Below are positions 44,461 through 52,962 of a stretch of DNA of 64,000 nucleotides, one piece after another. This DNA is from JAFAMB01 sp963775805 (GTDB taxonomy: Bacteria; Verrucomicrobiota; Verrucomicrobiia; Chthoniobacterales; JAFAMB01), in NCBI GenBank assembly GCA_963775805.1, contig CAVZKG010000005.1, forward strand, positions 310,001 to 374,000. Direction: 5' to 3'. The translations under genes and the position numbers were made by a program. Each line of letters begins with the position of its first letter. Position 1 is the stretch's first letter. A model generated the notes under the pieces. That model searched no databases, was not told the DNA's origin, and saw nothing but the letters and a program-made list of their open reading frames with translations.

Positions 44461-44508
44461 TCGTTTGAGATGAGGCTCGCCAACTTGTGAGCGAGGTGTG
44501 TCCAACGA

Positions 44509-44868
44509 GTTGGCCGGTATTTTCGACAGGGAATGCTCCAGCGCACATACGGCGGTGCAGCGTATACGCATCGCAGTCGGTTCAACGCTTCTTTTCTCCA
44601 GCGACTGAATATGCGTTCTTTGCCTAAGAGCGCTATTGCTTCTGCAGCGCTTGCCTATATCCACGAGGGAGACACAATTATTCTCGACGCTGGCAGCACG
44701 ACTCTCGCTCTTGCACAGATTCTTCCGAGCCGTATTCGTTCACTATATGTGATAACCAACTCAGTGCCCGCTGCTCTGGTGCTATCCCAGGCGGGGTACG
44801 AGATCCTGCTCGTTTACTCCAGTCTTTCCAACTTTGTCGCTCGAAGAGATCTCTCTCCATTGTGCTAA
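44509..44868 (+). pseudogene. DeoR-family regulator remnant
   Basis: The frame contains the start of a DeoR-type effector domain: LQRTYGGAAYTHRSRFNASF, IASAALAYIHEGDTIILDAG, STTLALAQILP and LYVITNSVPAALVLSQAGYE. The winged-helix DNA-binding part is absent because an in-frame stop lies just upstream (44488-44490), and after EILLV the sequence loses family resemblance and stops at 44868. Only about 95 of 250 residues survive. Its position after iolB, in the same orientation, suggests that it was the local repressor of the inositol genes, like IolR, and has decayed. Confidence 0.7.
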
Positions 44869-45058
44869 CGCGCGGGCGGGTTCGTTCGATCCGCGTTGCA
44901 ATGAAATGAGTGTGAAAATAAACGATTAATCGTCTGGATAGTTGCATTGATTTGTAGCGCCGTGCGCAGGATACAGGTACAGACAAACCACGCGCACAGG
45001 CGACGTTATTTACGTTAGTTCAACCGAGGCTGACGTGTACCCCATAGTCGACACACGA

Positions 45059-45082
45059 CAATAGAACGAATTCGTTCTATTG
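45059..45082. promoter_or_regulatory. Perfect 24-bp palindrome
   Basis: The half CAATAGAACGAA (45059-45070) is followed directly by its exact reverse complement (45071-45082). The dyad sits at the very 3' end of the HTH-receiver gene, overlapping its last codons (stop at 45077). There is no T-tract, so it is an unlikely simple terminator. It may be a protein-binding site or a convergent-type processing hairpin. Confidence 0.5.
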
Positions 45083-45640
45083 CGCGCCTCGCGTTATGGA
45101 GTGACCAAGCAGTTTGATAGTCTGCATTAATTGCTCAACTTTCAGCGGTTTCTTCAGGACGGTCACTGGACTGATTTGCAGAATCTTATCCAGAATATCG
45201 CTGTCCAGCAACCCGGTGATTACGATGACATTGAGTTCCAGATCAATATGCTTGGCGGCCTTGTATACCTGATCGCCGGGCATATCCGGCAATTGAATGT
45301 CCAGAAACATCAAATCAAATTTCTGCTTACGCAGGCTGCTGATCGCTTCTTTGGCTGCGCCGACAACGACGCGACTGAAACCGATCTTTTTTAAGAAATT
45401 TTTAAACAGCTCCTGCAGGCCAGGATCATCGTCGACCACCAACACCGTAGGTTGGCCCTGTTTGTCCTGGCGCAAGATGTCGCGATCGAGAGACGACTTC
45501 TTGACGCGCCAGCGGCCTCCGATTTGGATCGCCGGTATCTGCCCCCTCTGAACGAGATAGTAGACAGTTGGAAGCGGGATCCGTAAGTACTCTGCAGTTT
45601 CTTTTACGGTGAGGAGATTGTGGTTTGGCGGTTCACTCAC
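45077..45640 (-). CDS. Excisionase-type HTH fused to a response-regulator receiver
   Basis: The 187-residue protein begins with an HTH_17 (excisionase/MerR-like) domain of about 55 residues (LLTVKETAEYLRIPLPTVYY, QIPAIQIGGRWRVKK). It continues with a complete receiver domain: VLVVDDDPGLQELFKNFLKK (acid pocket DDD), FDLMFLDIQLPDMPGD with the phospho-acceptor Asp, and VTVLKKPLKVEQL with the conserved K. Receiver domains are usually at the N-terminus; here the order is reversed and the DNA-binding part is excisionase-like. A short helix ends the protein. No histidine kinase is nearby. It may act as an orphan regulator or in phosphorelay signalling. Confidence 0.85.
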   Translation of the reverse strand: MSEPPNHNLLTVKETAEYLRIPLPTVYYLVQRGQIPAIQIGGRWRVKKSSLDRDILRQDKQGQPTVLVVDDDPGLQELFKNFLKKIGFSRVVVGAAKEAISSLRKQKFDLMFLDIQLPDMPGDQVYKAAKHIDLELNVIVITGLLDSDILDKILQISPVTVLKKPLKVEQLMQTIKLLGHSITRGAQ

Positions 45641-45923
45641 GGATAATTCAAATAAAGGTTTGGAACAACAAAAGGGCTCAAAAAAAGGTTCAAATCGGCA
45701 GTGCGACCCCCGCGTATATATGGCCTTTATTTATACAAGTCCAGCGCCTTAAACGGTCTTCGCTACAATCTCTCGTAACGTCGCAGAATATTGGTGTGTC
45801 TGAGGGAAGACCTTTCGAGTTGCTCTGTGAATGTAACGAATTGCAAAAATGGATTGGCACTTATTCGCGAAGAATCGACTTTCATTTTCTGAGAGGCAAG
45901 CGGATCAGTATTCACTCCCAACT

Positions 45924-47333
45924 ATGGATACACGTGTCGAAAAAGATTCAATGGGCTCAATGCAAGTGCCTGCTGACGCGCTCTACGGAGCGTCAACTCA
46001 GCGAGCGGTCCTCAACTTTCCGATCAGCGGGTATCGGTTCGGCCGTCCATTTATTCGTGCCCTGGGGTTAATCAAGTGGGCTGCCGCGCAGGCAAACAGG
46101 GACCTTGGCAAGCTCGATGAAGTTCGAACTCGGTTGATCATTCAGGCGTCCGAAGAAGTCATCGAAGGAGCATTGGACAATCACTTTCCAATCGACATTT
46201 TTCAAACCGGTTCCGGGACAAGTACGAACATGAACGCGAATGAAGTCATCGCGAATCGTGCCAGTCAACTTGCCGGAAAACCGATCGGCACGAAAGATCC
46301 TGTCCATCCCAATGATCATGTCAACATGGGGCAATCCAGCAACGACGTCATTCCGACGGCGATTCACGTCGCCGTGGGCGAATCCGTTCGGAACGAACTG
46401 ATGCCGGCTCTGGAGCATTTGCAGCATGGTCTGGAGGCGAAAACACAGGAATTCTGGGATATCATCAAGATTGGCAGAACCCACTTGATGGATGCGACTC
46501 CCATCCGCCTCGGCCAGGAGTTCAGTGGGTACGCTAAACAGATCGAACACGGGAAACTGCGCGCAGGAAATGCCATTGCCGCCGTCGAGGAACTGGCGCT
46601 CGGTGGAACGGCCGTCGGGACCGGGCTAAATTGTCATCCCGAGTTTACGGGGCGAGTGATGGGCTATCTGTGGAACAGAACCGGAGTCTCTTTTCGGGAG
46701 GCTCGCAATCATTTCGAAGCGCAGGGAGCGAAGGATGGACTCGTTGAAGCGAGCGGCGAAATCCGCACCCTGGCGGTCAGCCTCTTTAAGATCGCGAACG
46801 ATATCCGATGGCTTAGTAGCGGACCTCGGTGCGGCATCGGAGAGATCCAGCTCCCGGCGACGCAACCCGGTAGTTCGATTATGCCCGGAAAGGTCAATCC
46901 CGTGATGTGCGAATCAGTGATGCAGGTCTGCGCGCAAGTCATCGGAAATGACACAGCCGTTTGTTGGGGTGGCGCGAACGGAAATCTCGAATTGAATGTG
47001 ATGATGCCGATGATCGCGCACAACCTTCTCGAGAGCATTCGGCTGCTGACAGGCGTGGTCCGCGCATTCCAGGACAAATGCGTCAGCGGCATCACAGCTA
47101 ACCGTGAGCATTGTCAGGAGCTGGTCGAACGCAGTATGGCGATGGTAACGAGCCTGGCCCCAATTATTGGGTACGATCGGGCGGCTGAAATTGCCAAAGA
47201 GAGCGCGAAGACCGGCAAAACGGTGCGCGAAATCTGCGAGGCGCAGCAGGTGTTGCCACGCGCCGAGTTGAACAAGGCGCTTGATCCAATCGAGATGACA
47301 AAGCCCGGCGGCGAAGGGGCGGTTGGGGGGTAG
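45924..47333 (+). CDS. fumC: Fumarate hydratase, class II
   Basis: The product has about 469 residues (ATG at 45924, MDTRVEKDSMGSMQVP). It shows the class II fumarase pattern: ALYGASTQRAVLNFPISG, TGSGTSTNMNANEVIANRAS, VNMGQSSNDVIPTAIHVAVG, TPIRLGQEFSGYAKQIEHGK, and the signature GSSIMPGKVNPVMCESVMQV with the catalytic serine loop. It converts fumarate to malate in the citric acid cycle. The earlier ATG (45849) would add a segment unlike fumarases. It is divergent from the HTH-receiver gene. Confidence 0.93.
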   Translation: MDTRVEKDSMGSMQVPADALYGASTQRAVLNFPISGYRFGRPFIRALGLIKWAAAQANRDLGKLDEVRTRLIIQASEEVIEGALDNHFPIDIFQTGSGTSTNMNANEVIANRASQLAGKPIGTKDPVHPNDHVNMGQSSNDVIPTAIHVAVGESVRNELMPALEHLQHGLEAKTQEFWDIIKIGRTHLMDATPIRLGQEFSGYAKQIEHGKLRAGNAIAAVEELALGGTAVGTGLNCHPEFTGRVMGYLWNRTGVSFREARNHFEAQGAKDGLVEASGEIRTLAVSLFKIANDIRWLSSGPRCGIGEIQLPATQPGSSIMPGKVNPVMCESVMQVCAQVIGNDTAVCWGGANGNLELNVMMPMIAHNLLESIRLLTGVVRAFQDKCVSGITANREHCQELVERSMAMVTSLAPIIGYDRAAEIAKESAKTGKTVREICEAQQVLPRAELNKALDPIEMTKPGGEGAVGG

Positions 47334-47337
47334 TTCT

Positions 47338-48102
47338 TTAATCCTTTCGAATGAAACTCAGTTCAATTGCCCTTTGAATAATCGCAACGTGGGCCTCCAC
47401 CCTGGCGCAGAGATCATACTCGGAGGGTGTCTCGGCGGTAATCGTGCGCTCGCTATGGTTCACCGCGAGATAGAGCGCTTCTGCGAGAAATGGAAACTTT
47501 TTGATATTGTATTTCCTTGCGATCCAACCTTGGTCCGCCCGCCTGCCTTCAATTGTGATGCGGGCATCGATCGGGACGTAAAAGCCGGCCGCAGCCAGTA
47601 ATTCCCGCCCGAAGGTCGTCAGCTGCTGGCGTACCTCGTACAAATAGGCTCCCTGTGCGTCATAATCCTCGTGCAGGCAGATCGCGAGCTTGAACTTTCT
47701 GTCGCGGAGAAGTTCCTTTTGGGTGGTGATCCGCGGTAAGTCGTCGAGGTGATAGCACCGGTTCAGATCGCGGCTTTCCGAGTCTGTCCTTCGATTGTGA
47801 ACCAGTCCCCAAGGGTTCAGGCAGGGGAAAATCATTACCGGTAATTCACGCAGGATCGACTGATAAAGCGCGGCCCACTGATAAAGTCCTTCGGTGGCAG
47901 CCGCCTCGTCGCCATGGATTCCCGCGGACAGGTAAATCCCGGGCGAATCCTTGAGAGCAGGTGATGTGAAACAGTACAATTCGAAATCTTCCACGGTGCA
48001 ATAAACAGAGCCTTTTAGCCCGGCCTTTCGTGCAAGGCTTCGCCAACGTTTAACTAGATATCGGTAGTCGTGGACCCGATGCGTCTGAAACTCGAAATTC
48101 AT
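47338..48102 (-). CDS. M14-type metallopeptidase, MpaA-like
   Basis: The 254-residue protein has zinc-site elements of M14 carboxypeptidases: GIYLSAGIHGDEAAATEGLY (H and E ligands), VMIFPCLNPWGLVHNRR, DLNRCY (arginine-containing substrate loop), KLAICLHEDYDAQGAYLYEV (third ligand H) and a TITAETPSEYD segment with the catalytic Glu. No signal peptide is present, so it is cytoplasmic, like murein peptide amidase MpaA, which cleaves the gamma-D-Glu-DAP bond of murein tripeptide. Its start overlaps the mpl stop by 4 bp. The pairing with mpl supports a role in murein recycling. Confidence 0.75.
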   Translation of the reverse strand: MNFEFQTHRVHDYRYLVKRWRSLARKAGLKGSVYCTVEDFELYCFTSPALKDSPGIYLSAGIHGDEAAATEGLYQWAALYQSILRELPVMIFPCLNPWGLVHNRRTDSESRDLNRCYHLDDLPRITTQKELLRDRKFKLAICLHEDYDAQGAYLYEVRQQLTTFGRELLAAAGFYVPIDARITIEGRRADQGWIARKYNIKKFPFLAEALYLAVNHSERTITAETPSEYDLCARVEAHVAIIQRAIELSFIRKD

Positions 48103-49493
48103 TCCGCCGCCAGCTCGGTAAGTAAACGTTGATGGATCCCCTCAAAGCCCCCGTTGCTGAATACAACGATGACATCACCCGGTTTGGCCAAAGGTTTTAC
48201 CCGGTGCAAAATATCCTCCACTCCTGGTTCGTAAAACGCCGGAATCCCAGAGTCTTGGATTGATTTGACGACGCGTTCCGCATCCAACCGATCCTCCGGC
48301 GGCAACTTTTCAAGATTGGCAACGCGCGCCAATATAACTCCGTCCGCGTTCTTCAGTGCCTCCGGGAGCGCGCTTTGAAAGGTGGCACGGCGTGTAGTAT
48401 TGGACCGTGGCTCGAAGATGGCCCAGATTTTTTGGCCCGGAAAGCGATGCCTCAGCGCGAAAAGAGTTTCGCGAATCGCGGTCGGGTGATGTCCGAAATC
48501 GTCGATGACTTTGATCCCGTTGGCTTCTCCCCGGAGTTCTTGTCGGCGTGCAACTCCGGTAAATCGAGCCAGGGCGTTTTGAACGACTTCAAGCGGCAAT
48601 CCATACGTCTGGGCAACCGCAACCGCCATCGCCGCATTTCGCACGTTGAACTCACCGACCAGCGAGGATTGAAATCGATGACAGCCCAAAGCGAACTCGG
48701 AACCGTCGCCGTGATACGTGACATCACTGATTCGGTTGGTTGCATTCTTGTCAAATCCGACTGTCAAAACCTGGCTCATCGATTTTGCAACGACCTCCGC
48801 ACAATTTGGATCATCCGCATTGATGAAGATGTACCCGGCGCGCGGCACGACGTTAACCAGACGCCGGAAACTGAGCTTGATCTCATCCAGACTCGAAAAG
48901 ATATCGGCGTGATCAAACTCGATGTTATTGATCACAACGGTCTCCGGCAGGTAGTGCAGGAACTTCGACCGTTTGTCGAAGAATGCGGTGTCATATTCGT
49001 CTCCTTCGAGAATGAAATATTTCGAATCGCCAAGCGAGGCGCCTTGCGCCAGATCCTTGGCAATCCCTCCGATCAGGAATCCAGGCGCGGCCCCTGCTTG
49101 CCGGAAAAGCCAAGCAATCAACGAAGTCGTCGTCGTCTTTCCGTGGGTTCCGGTAACAACGATATTCGATTTTTCCTGCAGGAAAAATTCCTTAAGAGTC
49201 TCTGGAAGCGAACGATAACGGAGCTTTCGGTCCAAGACCGCTTCAACCTCGGGATTGCCGCGATAGATCGCGTTCCCAACCACCACCAAGTCGACACCCG
49301 CCGGAATATTCTCTGGCTTGAAACCGCTCGACGCTTTGATTCCTTTTGCCTCGAGGAACGTGGACATCGGCGGATAGACGTTTTCGTCGGACCCGGTAAT
49401 GGTATAGCCCAAATCGCGCAGAGCGGCGGCCACAGCCCCCATCGCCGTTCCGCATATACCTAAAAAATGGATCCTCTGAACTGCCTTTTGCAT
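48099..49493 (-). CDS. mpl: UDP-MurNAc:L-Ala-gamma-D-Glu-meso-DAP ligase (murein tripeptide ligase)
   Basis: The protein is an Mur ligase of the Mpl type. The N-terminus has RIHFLGICGTAMGAVAAALR, the ATP loop is NIVVTGTHGKTTTTSLIAWL, the central domain has FILEGDEYDTAFFDKRSKFL, and the C-terminal domain has VIDDFGHHPTAIRETLFALR and IFEPRSNTTRRATFQSALP. GDEYDTAFFDKRSKF and the FGHHP motif distinguish Mpl from MurC. It ligates recycled murein tripeptide to UDP-MurNAc. I take the ATG at 49493 (MQKAVQRIHF) as start; an upstream start at 49532 is possible. It is followed by the M14 peptidase with a 4-bp overlap. Confidence 0.9.
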   Translation of the reverse strand: MQKAVQRIHFLGICGTAMGAVAAALRDLGYTITGSDENVYPPMSTFLEAKGIKASSGFKPENIPAGVDLVVVGNAIYRGNPEVEAVLDRKLRYRSLPETLKEFFLQEKSNIVVTGTHGKTTTTSLIAWLFRQAGAAPGFLIGGIAKDLAQGASLGDSKYFILEGDEYDTAFFDKRSKFLHYLPETVVINNIEFDHADIFSSLDEIKLSFRRLVNVVPRAGYIFINADDPNCAEVVAKSMSQVLTVGFDKNATNRISDVTYHGDGSEFALGCHRFQSSLVGEFNVRNAAMAVAVAQTYGLPLEVVQNALARFTGVARRQELRGEANGIKVIDDFGHHPTAIRETLFALRHRFPGQKIWAIFEPRSNTTRRATFQSALPEALKNADGVILARVANLEKLPPEDRLDAERVVKSIQDSGIPAFYEPGVEDILHRVKPLAKPGDVIVVFSNGGFEGIHQRLLTELAAE

Positions 49494-49729
49494 AGAAACT
49501 ATTCCCGGACGGTTGAATTGGAGTATCTCCAAATACCAAGGTGATCAGTTTCGCAAGTGAATGGTGAAAATAGATTCTCCGTCGTTCCCCATATCGTGCA
49601 GCAAGCACTAGAGGCGATTAAGTCATTCCAGCCGAAAGTCGACGCGAATCATCCGTATTGATACAGGAGCGCCGTCCGTGGAACGTTTGACGTTACTGGG
49701 AAGAAGCTTTACCATCCGTCCACCAATTC

Positions 49730-49803
49730 GCGTCCGTAGCTCAATTGGATAGAGCGTCGGCCTCCGGAGCCGAAGGTTGTGAGTTCGATCCTCGCCGGAC
49801 GCA
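49730..49803 (+). tRNA. tRNA-Arg (anticodon CCG)
   Basis: A 74-nt cloverleaf: acceptor GCGTCCG pairs with CGGACGC, D-arm TAGCTCAATTGGATAGAGC, anticodon stem TCGGC/GCCGA with loop CTCCGGA (anticodon CCG), T-arm GAGTTCGATCCTC. The discriminator is A and CCA is not encoded. Confidence 0.93.
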
Positions 49804-49821
49804 AACGACTTGTTGGCGGGA

Positions 49822-50196
49822 TTACTCTTGAACGACAACCGGAACCTTGTCGCCCGGTTTCAATCGGGGAAGACCGCGCGTCGTGACGACAACGTTTCCC
49901 CATTCGCCGGAAAGCGGGAATCCGCCGATTTGATGGGGATGATCCACCAGCTCATTTAGGTCTAAACGGAATTTTTCGAGTGTGACGGGGACGATGATTC
50001 CGATATCGATCCGATAATTGTTCCCGGTTTCTTTTTCGACAGCTGTCGCGATTGCGAATGGAGTATCCATAAACTTGATCCTGATTGCGACAGTGATTTC
50101 GCAGATTTCACTGTCTAAATATTGGTCTCGGCTTTCTGATACATCAACTGCGACCGCCACGGAGTGATTATCAATGCGAATCGGACTGCGCGCCAT
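49822..50196 (-). CDS. Hypothetical protein (about 124 residues)
   Basis: From ATG 50196 (MARSPIRIDNHSV) the frame encodes a soluble, beta-rich protein with ITVAIRIKFMDTPFAIATAV and RLDLNELVDHPHQIGGFPLS and a glycine-rich end. The frame is open to 50280, but that start overlaps the neighbouring gamma-glutamylcyclotransferase-like gene. No family is recognised. It ends next to tRNA-Arg on the opposite strand. Confidence 0.4.
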   Translation of the reverse strand: MARSPIRIDNHSVAVAVDVSESRDQYLDSEICEITVAIRIKFMDTPFAIATAVEKETGNNYRIDIGIIVPVTLEKFRLDLNELVDHPHQIGGFPLSGEWGNVVVTTRGLPRLKPGDKVPVVVQE

Positions 50197-50215
50197 GGCG
50201 GAATACAGAAATCTT

Positions 50216-50719
50216 TCAGGGGGCCCGGAATGGGCTGATTTCGGCGCGAATCGACGATTTTCGATGAGATCGAAAGGCAAAGTCGTTCCGAATCCGAGCG
50301 CTTGCGGAAGCGTACTCTGATTTCCAAGATTCTCTCGAGGAAGTCTCCTCTCGCGGCCGGCGTTGCCTTCCGCGGGGTATCTCTCTGCCTAGGAAGTAAA
50401 CCGAGGCGCAGATCTCCGGGTGCAGCAGTCTGACATTCTTTCGGTAGAACAGCGACCTTTCACCAAGATTTGGTATATACCCTTCATACCGATCCAATTT
50501 CTCCCAAACCTCTTCGTCTAAAACCCGGTAAATTTCGACTTCAACGACGCCGGGTTGTTCAATCACACCGGGGTAACCACGCTGGAGAAATCCAAGCCCA
50601 CGCAACAATCCATTCCCATGGAACTGAAGTCCGCGTACGACAGCGTTTCCTTGTCTCGAGAGGCTGCGCCTGCGGAGAGAACCATACGAAGCGAAAAAGG
50701 TTGGAAAGGCGCACTTCAT
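50216..50719 (-). CDS. Gamma-glutamylcyclotransferase/AIG2-like protein
   Basis: The 167-residue protein resembles AIG2/GGCT-like enzymes: an N-terminal SYGSLRR motif, RGLGFLQRGYPGVIEQPGVV with the gatekeeper-type strand, EIYRVLDEEVWEKLDRYEGY (the conserved L-D-x-Y-E-G-Y), and FYRKNVRLLHPEICASVYFL. The C-terminal 50 residues are Arg/Ser-rich and unlike the family, so the C-terminus may be frameshifted or simply divergent. Members cyclise gamma-glutamyl groups; the substrate is unknown. Confidence 0.65.
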   Translation of the reverse strand: MKCAFPTFFASYGSLRRRSLSRQGNAVVRGLQFHGNGLLRGLGFLQRGYPGVIEQPGVVEVEIYRVLDEEVWEKLDRYEGYIPNLGERSLFYRKNVRLLHPEICASVYFLGREIPRGRQRRPREETSSRESWKSEYASASARIRNDFAFRSHRKSSIRAEISPFRAP

Positions 50720-50981
50720 TTATTTGGTGTGATGCATTTGAAACGCTCCAGAAGGAGATTTTCGCCTAGCATGCCTCCACCAAGCATTTGCCGCAAGGGA
50801 GGGCATTCTCGAAGCTGACTTCCAAAATGTAGGATGGTTACTCGCCTGTCCAGCCACAGCCCACCCGCTGGACCATACCGTTCCGAGTAAGTATTCGCCG
50901 ACACGCCGATATGCCCACACGCCGACACCGCATCCCTGCGGTTGCGGCTACTGCCGCGCTGTGCCTTGTGGTCAATACGAT

Positions 50982-51225
50982 TCTCTGCGCCCTCCGCCCT
51001 GTCTCCGCGTCTCGGTGGTAAACCCTTCCCGGGAATGAACACGCTGGAAGCCAATCGAAGACAGGCTGAAAGCCAATTTTACTTTAAGGTCTCGAAGGCT
51101 CTGGCGTTTTCCGCGCGTCCGCGTCCGTGCGGCATGTTCAACGCGATATCGCTCCGGCCCGGACAGCAAGATCTGAAAAATCCGAAACTCTGCGCCCTCC
51201 TCCGTGGTGAATCCTTATCGGGAAA
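50982..51225 (+). repeat. Dispersed intergenic repeats, copies B and C
   Basis: Within a 520-bp region without genes (50720-51240), two pieces match the repeat at 17.5 kb. Copy B (about 51135-51225) has TTCAACGCGATATCGCTCC, GGACAG, GAAAAATCCGAA, CTCTGCGCCC and CTCCGTGGTGAATCC. Copy C (about 50982-51035) has CTCTGCGCCCTCCGCC and TCTCGGTGGTAAACCC. Ahead of them, imperfect 9-bp units of the form CACGCCGAC/CCACACGCC occur near 50898-50930 and again near 39760. These are multicopy intergenic elements of unknown role. Confidence 0.6.
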
Positions 51226-51240
51226 CGGACAGCCTATACG

Positions 51241-52956
51241 TTATGGTCGGACGCTCGGCGATCGAGCATAATTCGGGTCCACGATTCGGGCGCTTCGTTC
51301 GCGTTGGCCCTTTTGCAATTGAATCAATCGCTGGTCCCGTAAGGCCCGTTGCGTCGTCGCTTGTTCCAGAAGATCGGCTGTGAGCTTTACGAACGGCGCG
51401 ACTGCCGGAGATCCGGTCGCTGCAATAAATTGCAAACCGCGCAAAAGCTGGCTCAGTCGATGGCAATCGGCTCGACTGTCGTTCGCGACCAGTTCAACAT
51501 CCGTTGGTCCCTGGCTGTTTCGACGGCTGCCGCGCCCTATCGCCTGCATGAATTGATCGGCGCTCGCCGTCGGCGTTAAAATGATCGAAACTTCAGGAGC
51601 AGCAGAAAAGCGCTGATTTAATTCGGGCCAACCGGCCGCTTGAGAGTAGGGGATGAGCATGACTTTTGTCAGGCTCGGTGCGTAAACCGGACGGCCGTCC
51701 TCTCCTCGGACCTCTAATCTCTGACCAACTTCGTTTGTTTTGTAAGCGCCATCCACAAACCGAGCCATTTGTTCTGAGTTTCGCTTTTCGATCGCAGACC
51801 GTGTCCCTGCAAGAGACGGTATCGATTCGCTGGCCTTAGGAAACTCTTCGAGGAACGAGCACTCGATCCCGTGCGCTGCCAAAGTGGCTTTCACGGCTGA
51901 AAGGATGCCTGGCGTCTCTTTCGGCAATCCATCCCCATCCTTCAGAATGCGCGAAGCCGTCGAAACATTCTCTCCAAACAGAATAATCTTTTTATTCTGC
52001 GAAAGTGCTTCCAGCGTTCGTTGGAAGATCGAAGCAATCTTAGTGCTGTCCGATGCCGTATTGATTTCGCTACGAAGCTCTTCCGCCAGCCGGCGTTGCG
52101 TCGGAAGAGCGCTCGTCTTGATCAATCGCGTATAACCTTCGATCAGCTGTCTCTCGACAGTATGGGACGCGGCCGGCAGGCTAAGCGTTTCTGCAGGAAG
52201 CAATCTTCCGTAAAAAGGAAACTCACGATGCACCATTGCTCCCGCCGCTGTGAGTTGTTTTATTTGGTCAGAGACCGCGACGAGCAGGTCCGGTTTGGAA
52301 GCAAGGTCATTTTTGACCTCTTGAACTGATCTTCCAGTCAGCTTCGAATGAAAGTAACAGAAGTCATTAATGTTATGAAATGGTGTGGCACTAAAAAAAA
52401 GCTGCCGATTAGACGGAACCTTGTCGAGTAGTCTCCGTACCTCCGGCAATCGGCAATCCTGAGCTTCGTCGACAATTGTCACTGAATATCGTTCCCGTCG
52501 GGTTTGTGCCCCTTTCAGAAAAGGTCCGAGCTTTTCGATGCCGACAATTTCAATTTTCGAACCATCCAGCCCAAGTCGATCCAGATCGCGTATGAGCGGG
52601 GGAATCAGGTTTGTCCTCGTGACGAGAAGCGCCGGCTCTCCCGTTTCGCCAGCAATCGCTTTAGCGGCCAGGACCGCTTGAAATGATTTGCCCGTCCCAG
52701 TGCCGTCATGGACGAGAAAGGCAGTTCTCCCCGACCCATCTTTCGGCGATTCCGGATCGAGCAGATGGTTCAGCGCAAGATTTACCCCGTCCCGGATCGT
52801 AGGATCCTCCCCGGTTCGCAGGCTTTCCAGCAGGCGCGCTTTTTCAGGTGCCACCGGTGATACAGCCCCCAAAAAATCCTCCGTCCAGGTTGGAACACTG
52901 CCTCCAAGGAGCGACTGGCTGACATTGATCGGTGGACGATCGAAAGGATTGTCCAT
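51241..52956 (-). CDS. SF2 helicase-like ATPase (last gene of the four-gene island)
   Basis: The 571-residue protein has Walker A FLVHDGTGTGKSFQAVL, motif Ia PALLVTRTNLI, motif II (DEAQ) TIVDEAQDCRLPE, motif III FFSATPFHNIND, and a second RecA-like lobe with SIILTPTASADQFMQAIGRG and the motif VI run GRGSRRN. This is an SF2 architecture without the usual Q-motif; strawberry-notch-type helicases share the T-G-T/V-G-K loop and the Q-A-I-G-R motif VI. It is separated by 6 bp from the upstream unknown gene and has no separate promoter. Its substrate and role are unknown; the gene order suggests DNA unwinding for the co-encoded nuclease-like protein. Confidence 0.7.
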   Translation of the reverse strand: MDNPFDRPPINVSQSLLGGSVPTWTEDFLGAVSPVAPEKARLLESLRTGEDPTIRDGVNLALNHLLDPESPKDGSGRTAFLVHDGTGTGKSFQAVLAAKAIAGETGEPALLVTRTNLIPPLIRDLDRLGLDGSKIEIVGIEKLGPFLKGAQTRRERYSVTIVDEAQDCRLPEVRRLLDKVPSNRQLFFSATPFHNINDFCYFHSKLTGRSVQEVKNDLASKPDLLVAVSDQIKQLTAAGAMVHREFPFYGRLLPAETLSLPAASHTVERQLIEGYTRLIKTSALPTQRRLAEELRSEINTASDSTKIASIFQRTLEALSQNKKIILFGENVSTASRILKDGDGLPKETPGILSAVKATLAAHGIECSFLEEFPKASESIPSLAGTRSAIEKRNSEQMARFVDGAYKTNEVGQRLEVRGEDGRPVYAPSLTKVMLIPYSQAAGWPELNQRFSAAPEVSIILTPTASADQFMQAIGRGSRRNSQGPTDVELVANDSRADCHRLSQLLRGLQFIAATGSPAVAPFVKLTADLLEQATTQRALRDQRLIQLQKGQRERSARIVDPNYARSPSVRP

Positions 52957-52962
52957 AGGAGA

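Noticed and set aside
44533..44868. Intact transcriptional regulator after iolB
   Set aside because: The DNA-binding domain is missing, an in-frame stop lies just upstream and the C-terminal half is lost, so it is called a pseudogene.
48375..49463. Long plus-strand open frame of 362 codons inside mpl
   Set aside because: It is antisense to a clearly conserved Mur ligase and its translation shows no family, only Arg-rich composition.
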